NCBI GenBank assembly: GCA_002494125.1
Contig: DLBD01000147.1
Span: 1-19,207 of the forward strand
From: Ruminococcaceae bacterium UBA7030
Lineage (GTDB): Bacteria > Bacillota > Clostridia > Oscillospirales > Acutalibacteraceae
DNA: 19,207 nucleotides
Direction: 5' to 3'
Made by a program: the position numbers and the translations under genes. Under the pieces are notes generated by a model. The model was not told the origin of the DNA. It worked only from the letters and a program-made list of their open reading frames with translations, and did not search any database. This document shows positions 1 through 6,873 of the stretch, piece by piece (the first letter of the stretch is position 1; each line of letters opens with the position of its first letter).

Positions 1-107
1 ATAACCTCGCAGTTGTTGTAGTTTTCCTTGAGCCACGGAATGATGATAGATGTGTCAAGCCCGCCTGAGTATGCAAGTACTACTTTTTTAATATCCTTCT
101 TGTTCAT
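1..107 (-). CDS. argG: Argininosuccinate synthase, N-terminal fragment (cut by window edge)
   Basis: Joins citrulline and aspartate with ATP to make argininosuccinate, the next-to-last step of arginine synthesis, in the cytoplasm. Reading the minus strand from the ATG at 107 gives 35 codons, MNKKDIKKVVLAYSGGLDTS and then IIIPWLKENYNNCEV. The AYSGGLDTS motif is the ATP-pyrophosphatase P-loop (PP-loop) signature that opens ArgG proteins, so the family call is firm although about 90% of the gene is outside the window. AGGAGA at 115-120 lies 7 bases before the ATG. The gene is divergent from the giant surface protein gene and has its own promoter and a probable ArgR operator upstream. Confidence 0.95.
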   Translation of the reverse strand, partial: MNKKDIKKVVLAYSGGLDTSIIIPWLKENYNNCEV

Positions 108-182
108 TGTTATATCTCCTTTTACATTATTAACAATAATTCATCATTTTCATTTTTTATTATTCATTTTCTTGTGTTGTCG

Positions 183-211
183 ATTATACAACAATATTTG
201 CATATATGCAA
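183..211 (-). promoter_or_regulatory. Sigma-A promoter of argG
   Basis: On the minus strand TTGCAT (206-211) and TATAAT (183-188) are separated by exactly 17 bases. Transcription would start near 176, giving a leader of about 70 nt, too short for a T-box. The -35 sits inside a perfect 14-base palindrome, TTGCATATATGCAA (198-211), which could itself be a protein-binding site. Confidence 0.75.
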
Positions 212-228
212 TAGTTTTCGCTTATTTT

Positions 229-242
229 TGTATAAATATTCA
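229..242. promoter_or_regulatory. ARG-box-like operator upstream of argG (putative ArgR site)
   Basis: TGTATAAATATTCA (plus strand) fits the palindromic ARG-box pattern TGNATWWWWATNCA at every defined position. ArgR/AhrC binds such boxes near arginine genes. The site lies 18 bases upstream of the argG -35, and its centre is 31 bp (about three helical turns) from the centre of the palindrome covering the -35. The match and position are seen; binding by ArgR is inferred. Confidence 0.55.
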
Positions 243-480
243 AAAAATATTCATTTTAGCCACTTCTTTTGTATATTTTCACACTTGTTTACATTCAGCT
301 GCTATATATTATATGATGAAAATAAATAGTAATTATTATATTCCTAAATTACCGGCTTTCGATGGAATTTATAAAAGAATTAACGGTGAAATGAAAATTA
401 AAAAATACAAAGATAATGAACATAATTCAAAATATGTAAATTAAACTACTGCCGCAAACACCTTGTACCATTATCTCAAA

Positions 481-502
481 TGTAAACATTTTGTAAACAT
501 TT
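481..502. repeat. Two exact tandem copies of an 11-bp unit (TGTAAACATTT)
   Basis: TGTAAACATTT occurs at 481-491 and directly again at 492-502. The period of 11 bp is about one helical turn, so both units face the same side of the DNA. They end 25 bp before the -35 of the giant gene promoter, a usual place for an activator or repressor. The core TGTAAACA recurs inverted at 286-293. The protein is unknown; TGTAAAC-type half-sites are common in LacI-family operators. Confidence 0.5.
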
Positions 503-527
503 TTCAAAATTTTCTTTTCGATTTTTA

Positions 528-556
528 TTGACACCGCTTTATTTATATGATATTAT
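528..556 (+). promoter_or_regulatory. Sigma-A promoter of the giant surface protein unit
   Basis: A consensus TTGACA (528-533), a 17-bp spacer and TATTAT (551-556) predict a start near 563, leaving a 150-nt untranslated leader before the ATG at 713. Confidence 0.85.
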
Positions 557-562
557 TTAAGC

Positions 563-712
563 GTATAAAAATAGTAAATGGGTAATTTATACCCATTTGT
601 GTAGAATGTTTTAACTCGAAGCGTTTTGCCGAGGGCGATGTCAGGTCAGGGACTAAGCTTTCAATCGCATTATCACCTTCTTGTTAAAGCAAATTTGTTA
701 GGAGGAATCATT
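563..712 (+). promoter_or_regulatory. Long structured 5' leader, class unknown
   Basis: The predicted leader starts with a perfect 9-bp stem, AAATGGGTA (576-584) pairing with TACCCATTT (590-598) across a 5-base loop, about 13 nt after the expected start. Further pairings are possible: CTCG 615-618 with CGAG 630-633, and GCGAT 635-639 with ATCGC 664-668. No run of Us follows the first stem, so it is not a simple terminator. I do not recognise a known riboswitch; mRNA stabilisation by the 5' stem is the simplest reading. Confidence 0.5.
700..705 (+). promoter_or_regulatory. Ribosome binding site fixing the giant protein's start
   Basis: AGGAGG seven bases before the ATG at 713 selects that codon over an in-frame upstream ATG at 626. 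Only the downstream start places a signal peptide at the N-terminus. Confidence 0.9.
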
Positions 713-3700
713 ATGAAGACAAAACTTTCTACAAAATTCATTTCTGTGATTTTGTCAGTGTTAATGGTAGTTACGGCTGTTCCTATGTCCGTGTTTGCTA
801 CTGCTAACGACGATGCGGCTGTTACAGCAGTTAGGACTCAGATGACTGCTTTTGAAACCGCTATTGCTGACGCAACTCACACTTATACAAATATTTTACC
901 TGCGTATAACGCATATGTTAACTGTCAGAAGGCTATTGACGCTTATCAGTACGGCGGCAACACCTCTGCTCTTAACGGCGTAGCTTCTGCTCTTCAGACA
1001 GCTATGAATAATATGGGCGAATACGACAGCACACCGGATATCACTTCAAAGATACCTACATTTGCTAATTCAACAGAAAGTGATATGAGAGGTTATGTCG
1101 GTCCGGGACAACCGCTTAACAATATCCTTCATACAGGTCAGGCTACATTGATTACCGGCGGAACTCTTCAGAACGCACACGTTGATATTTATTATTACAA
1201 CAATACCGTTCTTCTTTACGACGGTTCAACCACCGCAGCAATGCCTGTATTCTTCAAAGCATATGTTGATGCAAAGAAGAATAGATATGTTTATTCCGTT
1301 TATCCTGTAAGCGAGCTTTCTGTTGTTACCTCTGACAGCGGTAACCTTGACTTTGATGTTCTTCAGTTTAATACCTACTGGCGTGCAGGTGATACCGGCA
1401 ACAGCAGCACTGCTAATGTAGATTGGAACTGGAACTGGTGGAGTAATACTTATACTCCTGCATACAGCCATGATACAGGTAATGTATATCAGAGCAAGAA
1501 TACAGCGGGTCACCGTTCACAGAAGCTTGACTATACAACTAACTGGATCGGTTCATACAATGGTCACTATGAGAGAACAGGTGCAAACGCTCTTACAGTT
1601 GTAAGCGCTCCTGCAGATTACGGTGCAGAGTACAAGCCTAACTGGTATGTATCAACCGGTGACTCTGCTAACTCCGCAAACGACGTAACCGTATATAACG
1701 GCGAGGATAACGCAACAATCAAGGTTGTAAACTATAAGACTCTTGCTGACAATATCGCAACATATTACGGCAACCTTCGTGCTATTTCCATGAGCAATTA
1801 CAAGGAGGGCGGTCTTTCAAATCTTATCTCAAAGATTGACGCTGCAACCTCATACGACGTAACTGCAAACTTTACAAGCGGCGACGGTTTCACTACAACT
1901 GTAGCTGAAATGAAGACTCTTGTTTCTAACATGAAAGAGGCTAACCGTACCGTATCAAACTATAAGGACAGCACATCATACGCAAACCTTCGTTCTGCTG
2001 TAACTCCTGCAATTATCAACCAGGGTGAGCAGGGCAACACAGGTTATACAACTGATTCATGGGCTAAGTTTGAAACAGCATACACCGCTGTAAAGACTAT
2101 CTTTGCAAACGTTCTTTCAAACGGCTATACTTACACAGAGTCAACAAGCGATATGGACGGTATGACATATGCAACCGCTCTTCCGTATTACTACAATGCT
2201 CTCGTAACTAATGTTGAGTACGAGGACACTTCGGCTCTTATGGCTGCTCTTGAAACCTTCGACGTTCTTGACAGCACATACTTCACATCTGCTTCTTATT
2301 CAAGCGTTAAGGATCAGCTTGACGCTATCAAGATTGCGGTATGGGGTTCGCTTGCTAACTACGGTGTAACAACTGCCGGTCCTGAAAAATCAGACGAAGC
2401 TGCTGCAATGATTGCTCAGTATGCTTCAGACGTACCGACAATTATGCGTGCTCTTCGTATCAGCCCTGATGCTGTTGCAAAGGGTAACGGCTTCTCAATG
2501 TCGCTTAACAGCGCTGTAGGCTGGCAGGTAAGCAACGTTGCAGACAACGGTATGCCTAAGTATTCAAACTATGCTGATTTCACAACAGCTCAGCAGAACC
2601 TTTCTGCTTACGGCGACCTTATCGCAAGAACACCGTTTACCGACTTTGCTACTCAGTATGCTGAATATGTAACAGAGGTTGGTAAGGTTAACACAGCTTA
2701 TAAGAACCTTCGTTACACATTCTTCGGTATCGACGACGGTGCTGTTGCAAATATGGGTTCAACCACAACGATGAGCGATATGACTCATACTCACGGCAGA
2801 TATACCGTGACTCTTACACCTTCATATACAAGCTCTGCAACTCTCATTAAGATGAATCACGAAGCTACAACCGCAGACTTCGGTTATTTCTATCTTAAGA
2901 ATAAGATTTACAATGATGGAGATAATATTAAAGATAACAACGGTATCGACAGTATTTCTATCAATGCTTCATACAGTTCTGTAAATGAGATTAACTCAGC
3001 GACAGCAACTTCAACTCCTAACGCAGTAGATAATGCGCAGTCAAACTATCCGGGTCTTCTTGCTTCAGGCGGTTTCTCTGTTCACAACTTCGGTGTTGAA
3101 GAAACAAACGGTGTTCAAAACTCCTTCTTCGCAAGAATGGACGGCGATGAATATGTTTACGATGTTAATTCACCGAATTATGATATAGTATTTGGTACGT
3201 CAAACGGTGCAAAAGCTAACCCGGCTATCTATTCTGTAAATATTAAAGAAGGTGCACAAAAGCAGGATGCTTATATCACATACAAGGCAAATTTTGCTGT
3301 TGACCTTCCTGCTTCAACTGCAGTAACAGGCGGTAATTTCACCACCTCAACAGGTCCGAGCACATATGACCTTACTTATACAAACGCTAAGTTCGGTGCT
3401 TTCTATGTCTGGAATTCACAGCCATCTCTTGCATATGCAGGTTACGGTTCAGCTGTTTCAGAAGACACCTTCAATATTTCAGTTCACGTAATTGACGCTT
3501 CAAACCTTGTTGACCTTTACAGCTACATCAGCGCTTGGCTTGAGCAGACTGACGCTAACGGCTTCACAAACGCTCAGAAGTATGACGGCGTAACAGGTAC
3601 AAACGGTATTAACCAGAGACTTGCAGAGGCTTCAGACGAGCTTGATATTACTCATCTTACAACATCTGCAATCGAAACAAGACTTACACAGAGATATAAC

Positions 3701-5716
3701 AATCTTCTTAAGGCTTGGAACGCAAAGACGCTCAAGACCTTCACAGTAGACTTTATCTACAACGTTGATGCAACTCATACAACAACTGAAAGCATCACTG
3801 TGAACTATGGTGAAACACTTACTGATTATGCATCACAGGTTAGTGCTATCGTTGCAAATGCACAGGCATCAGAGTACTCAGAAGGCATTTACAAGTACAC
3901 CTTCAAGGGCTGGCAGGATGAAGACAGCCTTGATATGACAGAGCACATCACCTTCAACGACACTCATACAGCAGTTTATAATCAGGAGCTCGGTCTTGCC
4001 GACTTCACGACATATAACGCTAACAGAGCAGAGCTTGAAGGAAAGCTTGCAGACAACCGCTACACAGTTGCTCAGCTTGCTTCAGTAAACGCTCTTATTA
4101 ATGGTGATAAGTATTATTATTATACTGATGCTCAAAAGGCAGAAACAACTGCTGCAGAGCAGACAGATATTACTGCTGCAGCTGCTGCAATCAAGGCAAT
4201 GTCAGACGCACTTGTTGAGGTTAAGTACAGCTCTGATACAATTTCAAACGCAGAGTATATCAGCAAGGCTCTTCAGTATGATAAGGATGAGTACACAGTA
4301 AACTTTGTATACCTTCAGGATCAGACAGTAGGTAATGATTCTTACGTAGGTTATATTTATGATGCATCACAGATTGACCAGGCTATGAGAGATGCTCTCA
4401 ACGGCAAGGTTAATAACAGCTATAAAGTATATGTAAACGGTGTAGAAAGTGCACAGTCTTACCCATACGGTACAGCACTCAAGGTTAACCTTGACGGCAC
4501 AATCGAGGTTGTTGATACTGTTGAGCCTGATAATTCAAAGGGCGCTGCAGCTGCTTGGTACTATTGCTACTCGGCACCTTCAACCGATAATGCAAAGACT
4601 GCTTCAAAGTATTATTCAACGGCTCCTTCCTTCAGCTTCTATGTTCAGGGTAACACCTACATTGAATCAGTAGCAAGTGAAGAAACTGATGATACATTCC
4701 CGATTACATTCGCTGCAAACCTCAACGGCACAAGAACAAAGACCTTCGCTGCTTCTTATGCAGACGCTGCTACAGGCGAGGTTATAAATGTTCCTGAAAT
4801 GCCTTGTTATGCAGGCTATGTATACAGCGGAACATATACAATCCAGTCCGATGATCCGGATGCAACGTACTTTGAGGAAGAGGGCGTATGGTATGCAACC
4901 GCTGTTATGACTGTTGTATTTGATTATGAGGTTGAGCCTCATAAGGACGACGCTTATGACGTTGCAGTTGTATTTGCCGACTTAGGCGACCTTTATATGC
5001 TCAGTGATTATGCTGAATATGTTGACATTTTAGGCGTTGAGCCTTCAGCGGATCTTGCTGAAAAACTTAAGACTTCATTTGATTACAATGAAAAGGTACA
5101 GTTCATTACAGAAGAGTTCACAGACGCTGTTTCAGAAAATCTCTTCGGCGAACCGATTTACTGCTATGCAGTTGTAAGTGATGCAGATGCATACGCTGCA
5201 GACGAGAATTTCTCAGGTGTCGGAGTTGATTATACGCTTACTCCTCTCACTTATGAAAACGAGTATCTCTTCTATGCATATCAGCAGCTTTACATTGTAC
5301 CGCTTACTGAAAATCAGTATATGGAAGTATTCAACTATGAGGTTGAAGACATTACAATATCACACCGTGACAGCGTAGTTCCTGTTTACAACACAAGCGG
5401 CGCAGTTGAGAAGTTCTCACTTGTTGCTTCATTCGCTGCAGGTAATGAAGATGTATCCGTTGTTGAATACGGTTATCTCTTCACATCTGACACAACAACA
5501 ACGGCTGACGACCTCACACTTGAAAAGGTTGGCACAAACGGCGTTGCTCGTATGAAGTCAACAAAGCTTACATGCGGTAATCAGTTTGTTGTAAATATCA
5601 AGAACCCTGCAAGAACGGTTGAGTTCAACTATGTTGCTTATGTAACATATAAGGATGGTACAGGCGCTACAACAACTGTATACTCACCGGTTATCAACGG
5701 TTCAAACACATTTTAA
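713..5716 (+). CDS. Giant secreted modular surface protein (FIVAR-like and InlB-type repeat modules)
   Basis: The product is 1667 aa and no defined function can be assigned. A Sec signal peptide covers residues 1-29 (KTK basic end, hydrophobic core ISVILSVLMVVTAV, cleavage after SVFA). Then come a helical segment (about 35-115), a beta-rich part with a Trp cluster DWNWNWW (237-243), and long Ala/Thr/Tyr/Asn-rich mixed regions. An InlB/Listeria-Bacteroides-type beta-grasp module lies near 1009-1095 (VNYGETL, KYTFKGWQD, HTAVYN), followed by a FIVAR-like helical module (about 1096-1169, AAAAIKAMSDALVEV). Beta domains follow, and a C-terminal domain (about 1535-1667) contains YVAYVTYKDG-like strands. 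I see no LPXTG, SLH, dockerin or terminal membrane segment, so it is secreted or held non-covalently. Codon use favours C-ending AAC, GAC and TTC, hinting at high expression. It shares a unit with the acidic peptide gene downstream. An adhesin or cell-envelope role is inference. Confidence 0.85.
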   Translation: MKTKLSTKFISVILSVLMVVTAVPMSVFATANDDAAVTAVRTQMTAFETAIADATHTYTNILPAYNAYVNCQKAIDAYQYGGNTSALNGVASALQTAMNNMGEYDSTPDITSKIPTFANSTESDMRGYVGPGQPLNNILHTGQATLITGGTLQNAHVDIYYYNNTVLLYDGSTTAAMPVFFKAYVDAKKNRYVYSVYPVSELSVVTSDSGNLDFDVLQFNTYWRAGDTGNSSTANVDWNWNWWSNTYTPAYSHDTGNVYQSKNTAGHRSQKLDYTTNWIGSYNGHYERTGANALTVVSAPADYGAEYKPNWYVSTGDSANSANDVTVYNGEDNATIKVVNYKTLADNIATYYGNLRAISMSNYKEGGLSNLISKIDAATSYDVTANFTSGDGFTTTVAEMKTLVSNMKEANRTVSNYKDSTSYANLRSAVTPAIINQGEQGNTGYTTDSWAKFETAYTAVKTIFANVLSNGYTYTESTSDMDGMTYATALPYYYNALVTNVEYEDTSALMAALETFDVLDSTYFTSASYSSVKDQLDAIKIAVWGSLANYGVTTAGPEKSDEAAAMIAQYASDVPTIMRALRISPDAVAKGNGFSMSLNSAVGWQVSNVADNGMPKYSNYADFTTAQQNLSAYGDLIARTPFTDFATQYAEYVTEVGKVNTAYKNLRYTFFGIDDGAVANMGSTTTMSDMTHTHGRYTVTLTPSYTSSATLIKMNHEATTADFGYFYLKNKIYNDGDNIKDNNGIDSISINASYSSVNEINSATATSTPNAVDNAQSNYPGLLASGGFSVHNFGVEETNGVQNSFFARMDGDEYVYDVNSPNYDIVFGTSNGAKANPAIYSVNIKEGAQKQDAYITYKANFAVDLPASTAVTGGNFTTSTGPSTYDLTYTNAKFGAFYVWNSQPSLAYAGYGSAVSEDTFNISVHVIDASNLVDLYSYISAWLEQTDANGFTNAQKYDGVTGTNGINQRLAEASDELDITHLTTSAIETRLTQRYNNLLKAWNAKTLKTFTVDFIYNVDATHTTTESITVNYGETLTDYASQVSAIVANAQASEYSEGIYKYTFKGWQDEDSLDMTEHITFNDTHTAVYNQELGLADFTTYNANRAELEGKLADNRYTVAQLASVNALINGDKYYYYTDAQKAETTAAEQTDITAAAAAIKAMSDALVEVKYSSDTISNAEYISKALQYDKDEYTVNFVYLQDQTVGNDSYVGYIYDASQIDQAMRDALNGKVNNSYKVYVNGVESAQSYPYGTALKVNLDGTIEVVDTVEPDNSKGAAAAWYYCYSAPSTDNAKTASKYYSTAPSFSFYVQGNTYIESVASEETDDTFPITFAANLNGTRTKTFAASYADAATGEVINVPEMPCYAGYVYSGTYTIQSDDPDATYFEEEGVWYATAVMTVVFDYEVEPHKDDAYDVAVVFADLGDLYMLSDYAEYVDILGVEPSADLAEKLKTSFDYNEKVQFITEEFTDAVSENLFGEPIYCYAVVSDADAYAADENFSGVGVDYTLTPLTYENEYLFYAYQQLYIVPLTENQYMEVFNYEVEDITISHRDSVVPVYNTSGAVEKFSLVASFAAGNEDVSVVEYGYLFTSDTTTTADDLTLEKVGTNGVARMKSTKLTCGNQFVVNIKNPARTVEFNYVAYVTYKDGTGATTTVYSPVINGSNTF

Positions 5717-5737
5717 CGGAAGGAGGATTAATTACTT

Positions 5738-5863
5738 ATGAAAAAAGTTTATGAAGAACCAGAGCTTGAAATTCGTAATTATGTCCTTCCTCCAAGAGAT
5801 ATAATTATGACGTCTGATGATCCGGACCTCGACGACGGTCCCGACTTCAACTATTTCGATTAA
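5738..5863 (+). CDS. 41-aa acidic small peptide, partner of the giant surface protein
   Basis: An ATG at 5738, 21 bases after the giant gene's stop and preceded by AGGAGG (5721-5726, spacing 11), opens a 41-codon frame ended by TAA at 5861-5863. It starts MKKVYEEPELEIRNYVLPPR and ends with the acidic tail DDPDLDDGPDFNYFD. Twelve Asp/Glu against four Lys/Arg give a net charge near -8. There is no signal peptide, Cys or membrane segment. A terminator starts 8 bases later, so the frame fills the space between RBS and terminator exactly, which strongly supports a real gene. The MKK-x-Y-E-x-P-E-x-E-I opening resembles short uncharacterised peptides I associate with gut Clostridia, from memory only. 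A leader/core peptide layout, an export chaperone or a regulator are all possible; none is shown. Confidence 0.75.
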   Translation: MKKVYEEPELEIRNYVLPPRDIIMTSDDPDLDDGPDFNYFD

Positions 5864-5871
5864 TTAAAATA

Positions 5872-5909
5872 AAGATGCCTTTCGGAGAAATCCGGAAGGC
5901 ATCTTTTTT
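5872..5909 (+). terminator. Rho-independent terminator after the acidic peptide gene
   Basis: AAGATGCCTTTCGG (5872-5885) pairs with CCGGAAGGCATCTT (5892-5905), one wobble, around a 6-base loop and runs into six Ts (5904-5909). It isolates the surface protein unit from the tyrA operon. Confidence 0.93.
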
Positions 5910-5964
5910 GCTTAAAAGTTTGTAGGAATTTTATAAACTCTTTATTAATAAGAATAATATTAAT

Positions 5965-5993
5965 TTGACTTATTATAATTTATATATTATTAT
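5965..5993 (+). promoter_or_regulatory. Probable sigma-A promoter of the tyrA operon
   Basis: TTGACT (5965-5970), a 17-bp spacer and TATTAT (5988-5993) predict a start near 6000 and a leader of about 46 nt. The region is extremely AT-rich, so other -10 choices exist (TATAAT at 5991-5996 has a 20-bp spacer). TTGACT followed by A/T-ATTATA recurs 33 bp later (5998-6010), which could be a second promoter element or an operator. Confidence 0.6.
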
Positions 5994-6045
5994 AATATTG
6001 ACTAATTATATCATAATATTTAACTGACGAAGGGGAAAGTGCGGC

Positions 6046-6873
6046 ATGAATATTCTTATCGTCGGTCTTGGACTTATCGGTGCAAGCCTTGCAAAAACTC
6101 TTAAGAAGAATACAAACCATACAGTCTACGGCTGGAACAGAACACAAACTGTCACCAAACGTGCGCTTGAGGAGGGCGTAATCGACAAAACGGGAACTCT
6201 TGAAGAGATTGTCCCTAAAGCCGATGTCACAATCGTAAACTTTTATCCTGAGGCAATACCTCAGTTTATCAAGGATAACAGACATCTTTTTAAGAAAAAC
6301 AGCATTGTTACTGATTCCTGCGGAATTAAAACAAAGATTTGCCGTGAGCTTGAAAATGAGAATTTTGATTTCTATTTTATCGGTGCTCACCCTATGGCAG
6401 GACGTGAGGTCAGCGGCTATGACAACTCGCTTGCTACGCTGTTTGACAACGCATCGTTTATTTGTACTCCGTATGAAAACACTCCGAGAAATAAGACTGA
6501 TGCTCTTGTCGGACTTGCGCAGGAGATGGGCTTTGCAAGAACGGTTGTAACAAACCCCGAGCACCATGACGAGATGATTGCCTTCACCTCGCAGATTGCG
6601 CACGTTCTTGCCTGCTCCTATGTTCTTTCACCGCTTGCTCCTCAGCATGCCGGCTATTCTGCAGGCAGCTACCGTGATGTAAGCCGTGTTGCAAGAATTA
6701 ATGCAGAGATGTGGACAGAGCTGTTTATTGACAATAAGGACGCACTTGTTCGTGAGATTGACGACCTTGTTTCAAATCTTATGAAATTTAAGTATTGTAT
6801 TGTAAACGGCGACGGCCCGGAGCTTAAAGCGTTAATGGAAAAGGGCAATAGGATAAAAGAGGAAATCGGCTAA
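6046..6873 (+). CDS. tyrA: Prephenate dehydrogenase
   Basis: Oxidatively decarboxylates prephenate to 4-hydroxyphenylpyruvate, the tyrosine precursor, in the cytoplasm. The 275-aa protein opens with a Rossmann fold (MNILIVGLGLIGASLA, the GxGxxG nucleotide loop at about residues 7-12) and carries the substrate signature AHPMAGRE near 114-121, with H115 the expected catalytic-region His. The all-helical dimerisation domain follows. It ends without the C-terminal ACT domain found in many Bacillus-type TyrA proteins, so tyrosine feedback, if any, acts differently. AAGGGG upstream is the RBS. It is the first gene of the operon; its TAA shares one base with the aroA ATG (TAATG), implying translational coupling. 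An arogenate preference cannot be excluded from sequence alone. Confidence 0.93.
   Translation: MNILIVGLGLIGASLAKTLKKNTNHTVYGWNRTQTVTKRALEEGVIDKTGTLEEIVPKADVTIVNFYPEAIPQFIKDNRHLFKKNSIVTDSCGIKTKICRELENENFDFYFIGAHPMAGREVSGYDNSLATLFDNASFICTPYENTPRNKTDALVGLAQEMGFARTVVTNPEHHDEMIAFTSQIAHVLACSYVLSPLAPQHAGYSAGSYRDVSRVARINAEMWTELFIDNKDALVREIDDLVSNLMKFKYCIVNGDGPELKALMEKGNRIKEEIG

Larger units (their letters stand above)
108..712. other. Divergent AT-rich intergenic region, no convincing gene
   Basis: This 605-bp gap separates argG (minus) from the giant surface protein gene (plus). It holds the argG promoter and ARG box (183-242), three copies of TGTAAACA (286-293 on minus; 481-488 and 492-499 on plus), the plus-strand promoter (528-556) and a 150-nt leader (about 563-712). 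Between about 300 and 480 I see only AT-rich sequence without recognisable sites. An open frame from 28 to 444 exists, but it overlaps argG, has no good RBS and encodes low-complexity hydrophobic sequence typical of translated AT-rich DNA. Confidence 0.8.

Noticed and set aside
28..444. 138-codon plus-strand frame near the left edge
   Set aside because: It overlaps the start of argG and its promoter, has no good RBS, and encodes AT-driven low-complexity sequence.
626..712. Upstream in-frame ATG extending the giant protein by 29 residues
   Set aside because: No RBS before 626, and the extension would bury the signal peptide; AGGAGG before 713 decides the start.
563..712. Known riboswitch or T-box in the giant gene's leader
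   Set aside because: I found no T-box motif, GEMM, SAM, TPP or cobalamin core; the leader is listed only as structured and unknown.
4140..4210. Simple-sequence repeat tract (GCTGCA-rich) in the giant gene
   Set aside because: It reflects an Ala-rich helical stretch (AAAAAIKAM) rather than a phase-variable repeat; no long uniform unit is present.
713..5716. Cellulosomal (dockerin/cohesin) or sortase-anchored protein
   Set aside because: No paired Asp/Asn-rich dockerin loops and no LPXTG with membrane tail are visible.
5980..6603. 207-codon minus-strand frame over tyrA
   Set aside because: Antisense shadow of a clear prephenate dehydrogenase gene, with no RBS or recognisable protein.
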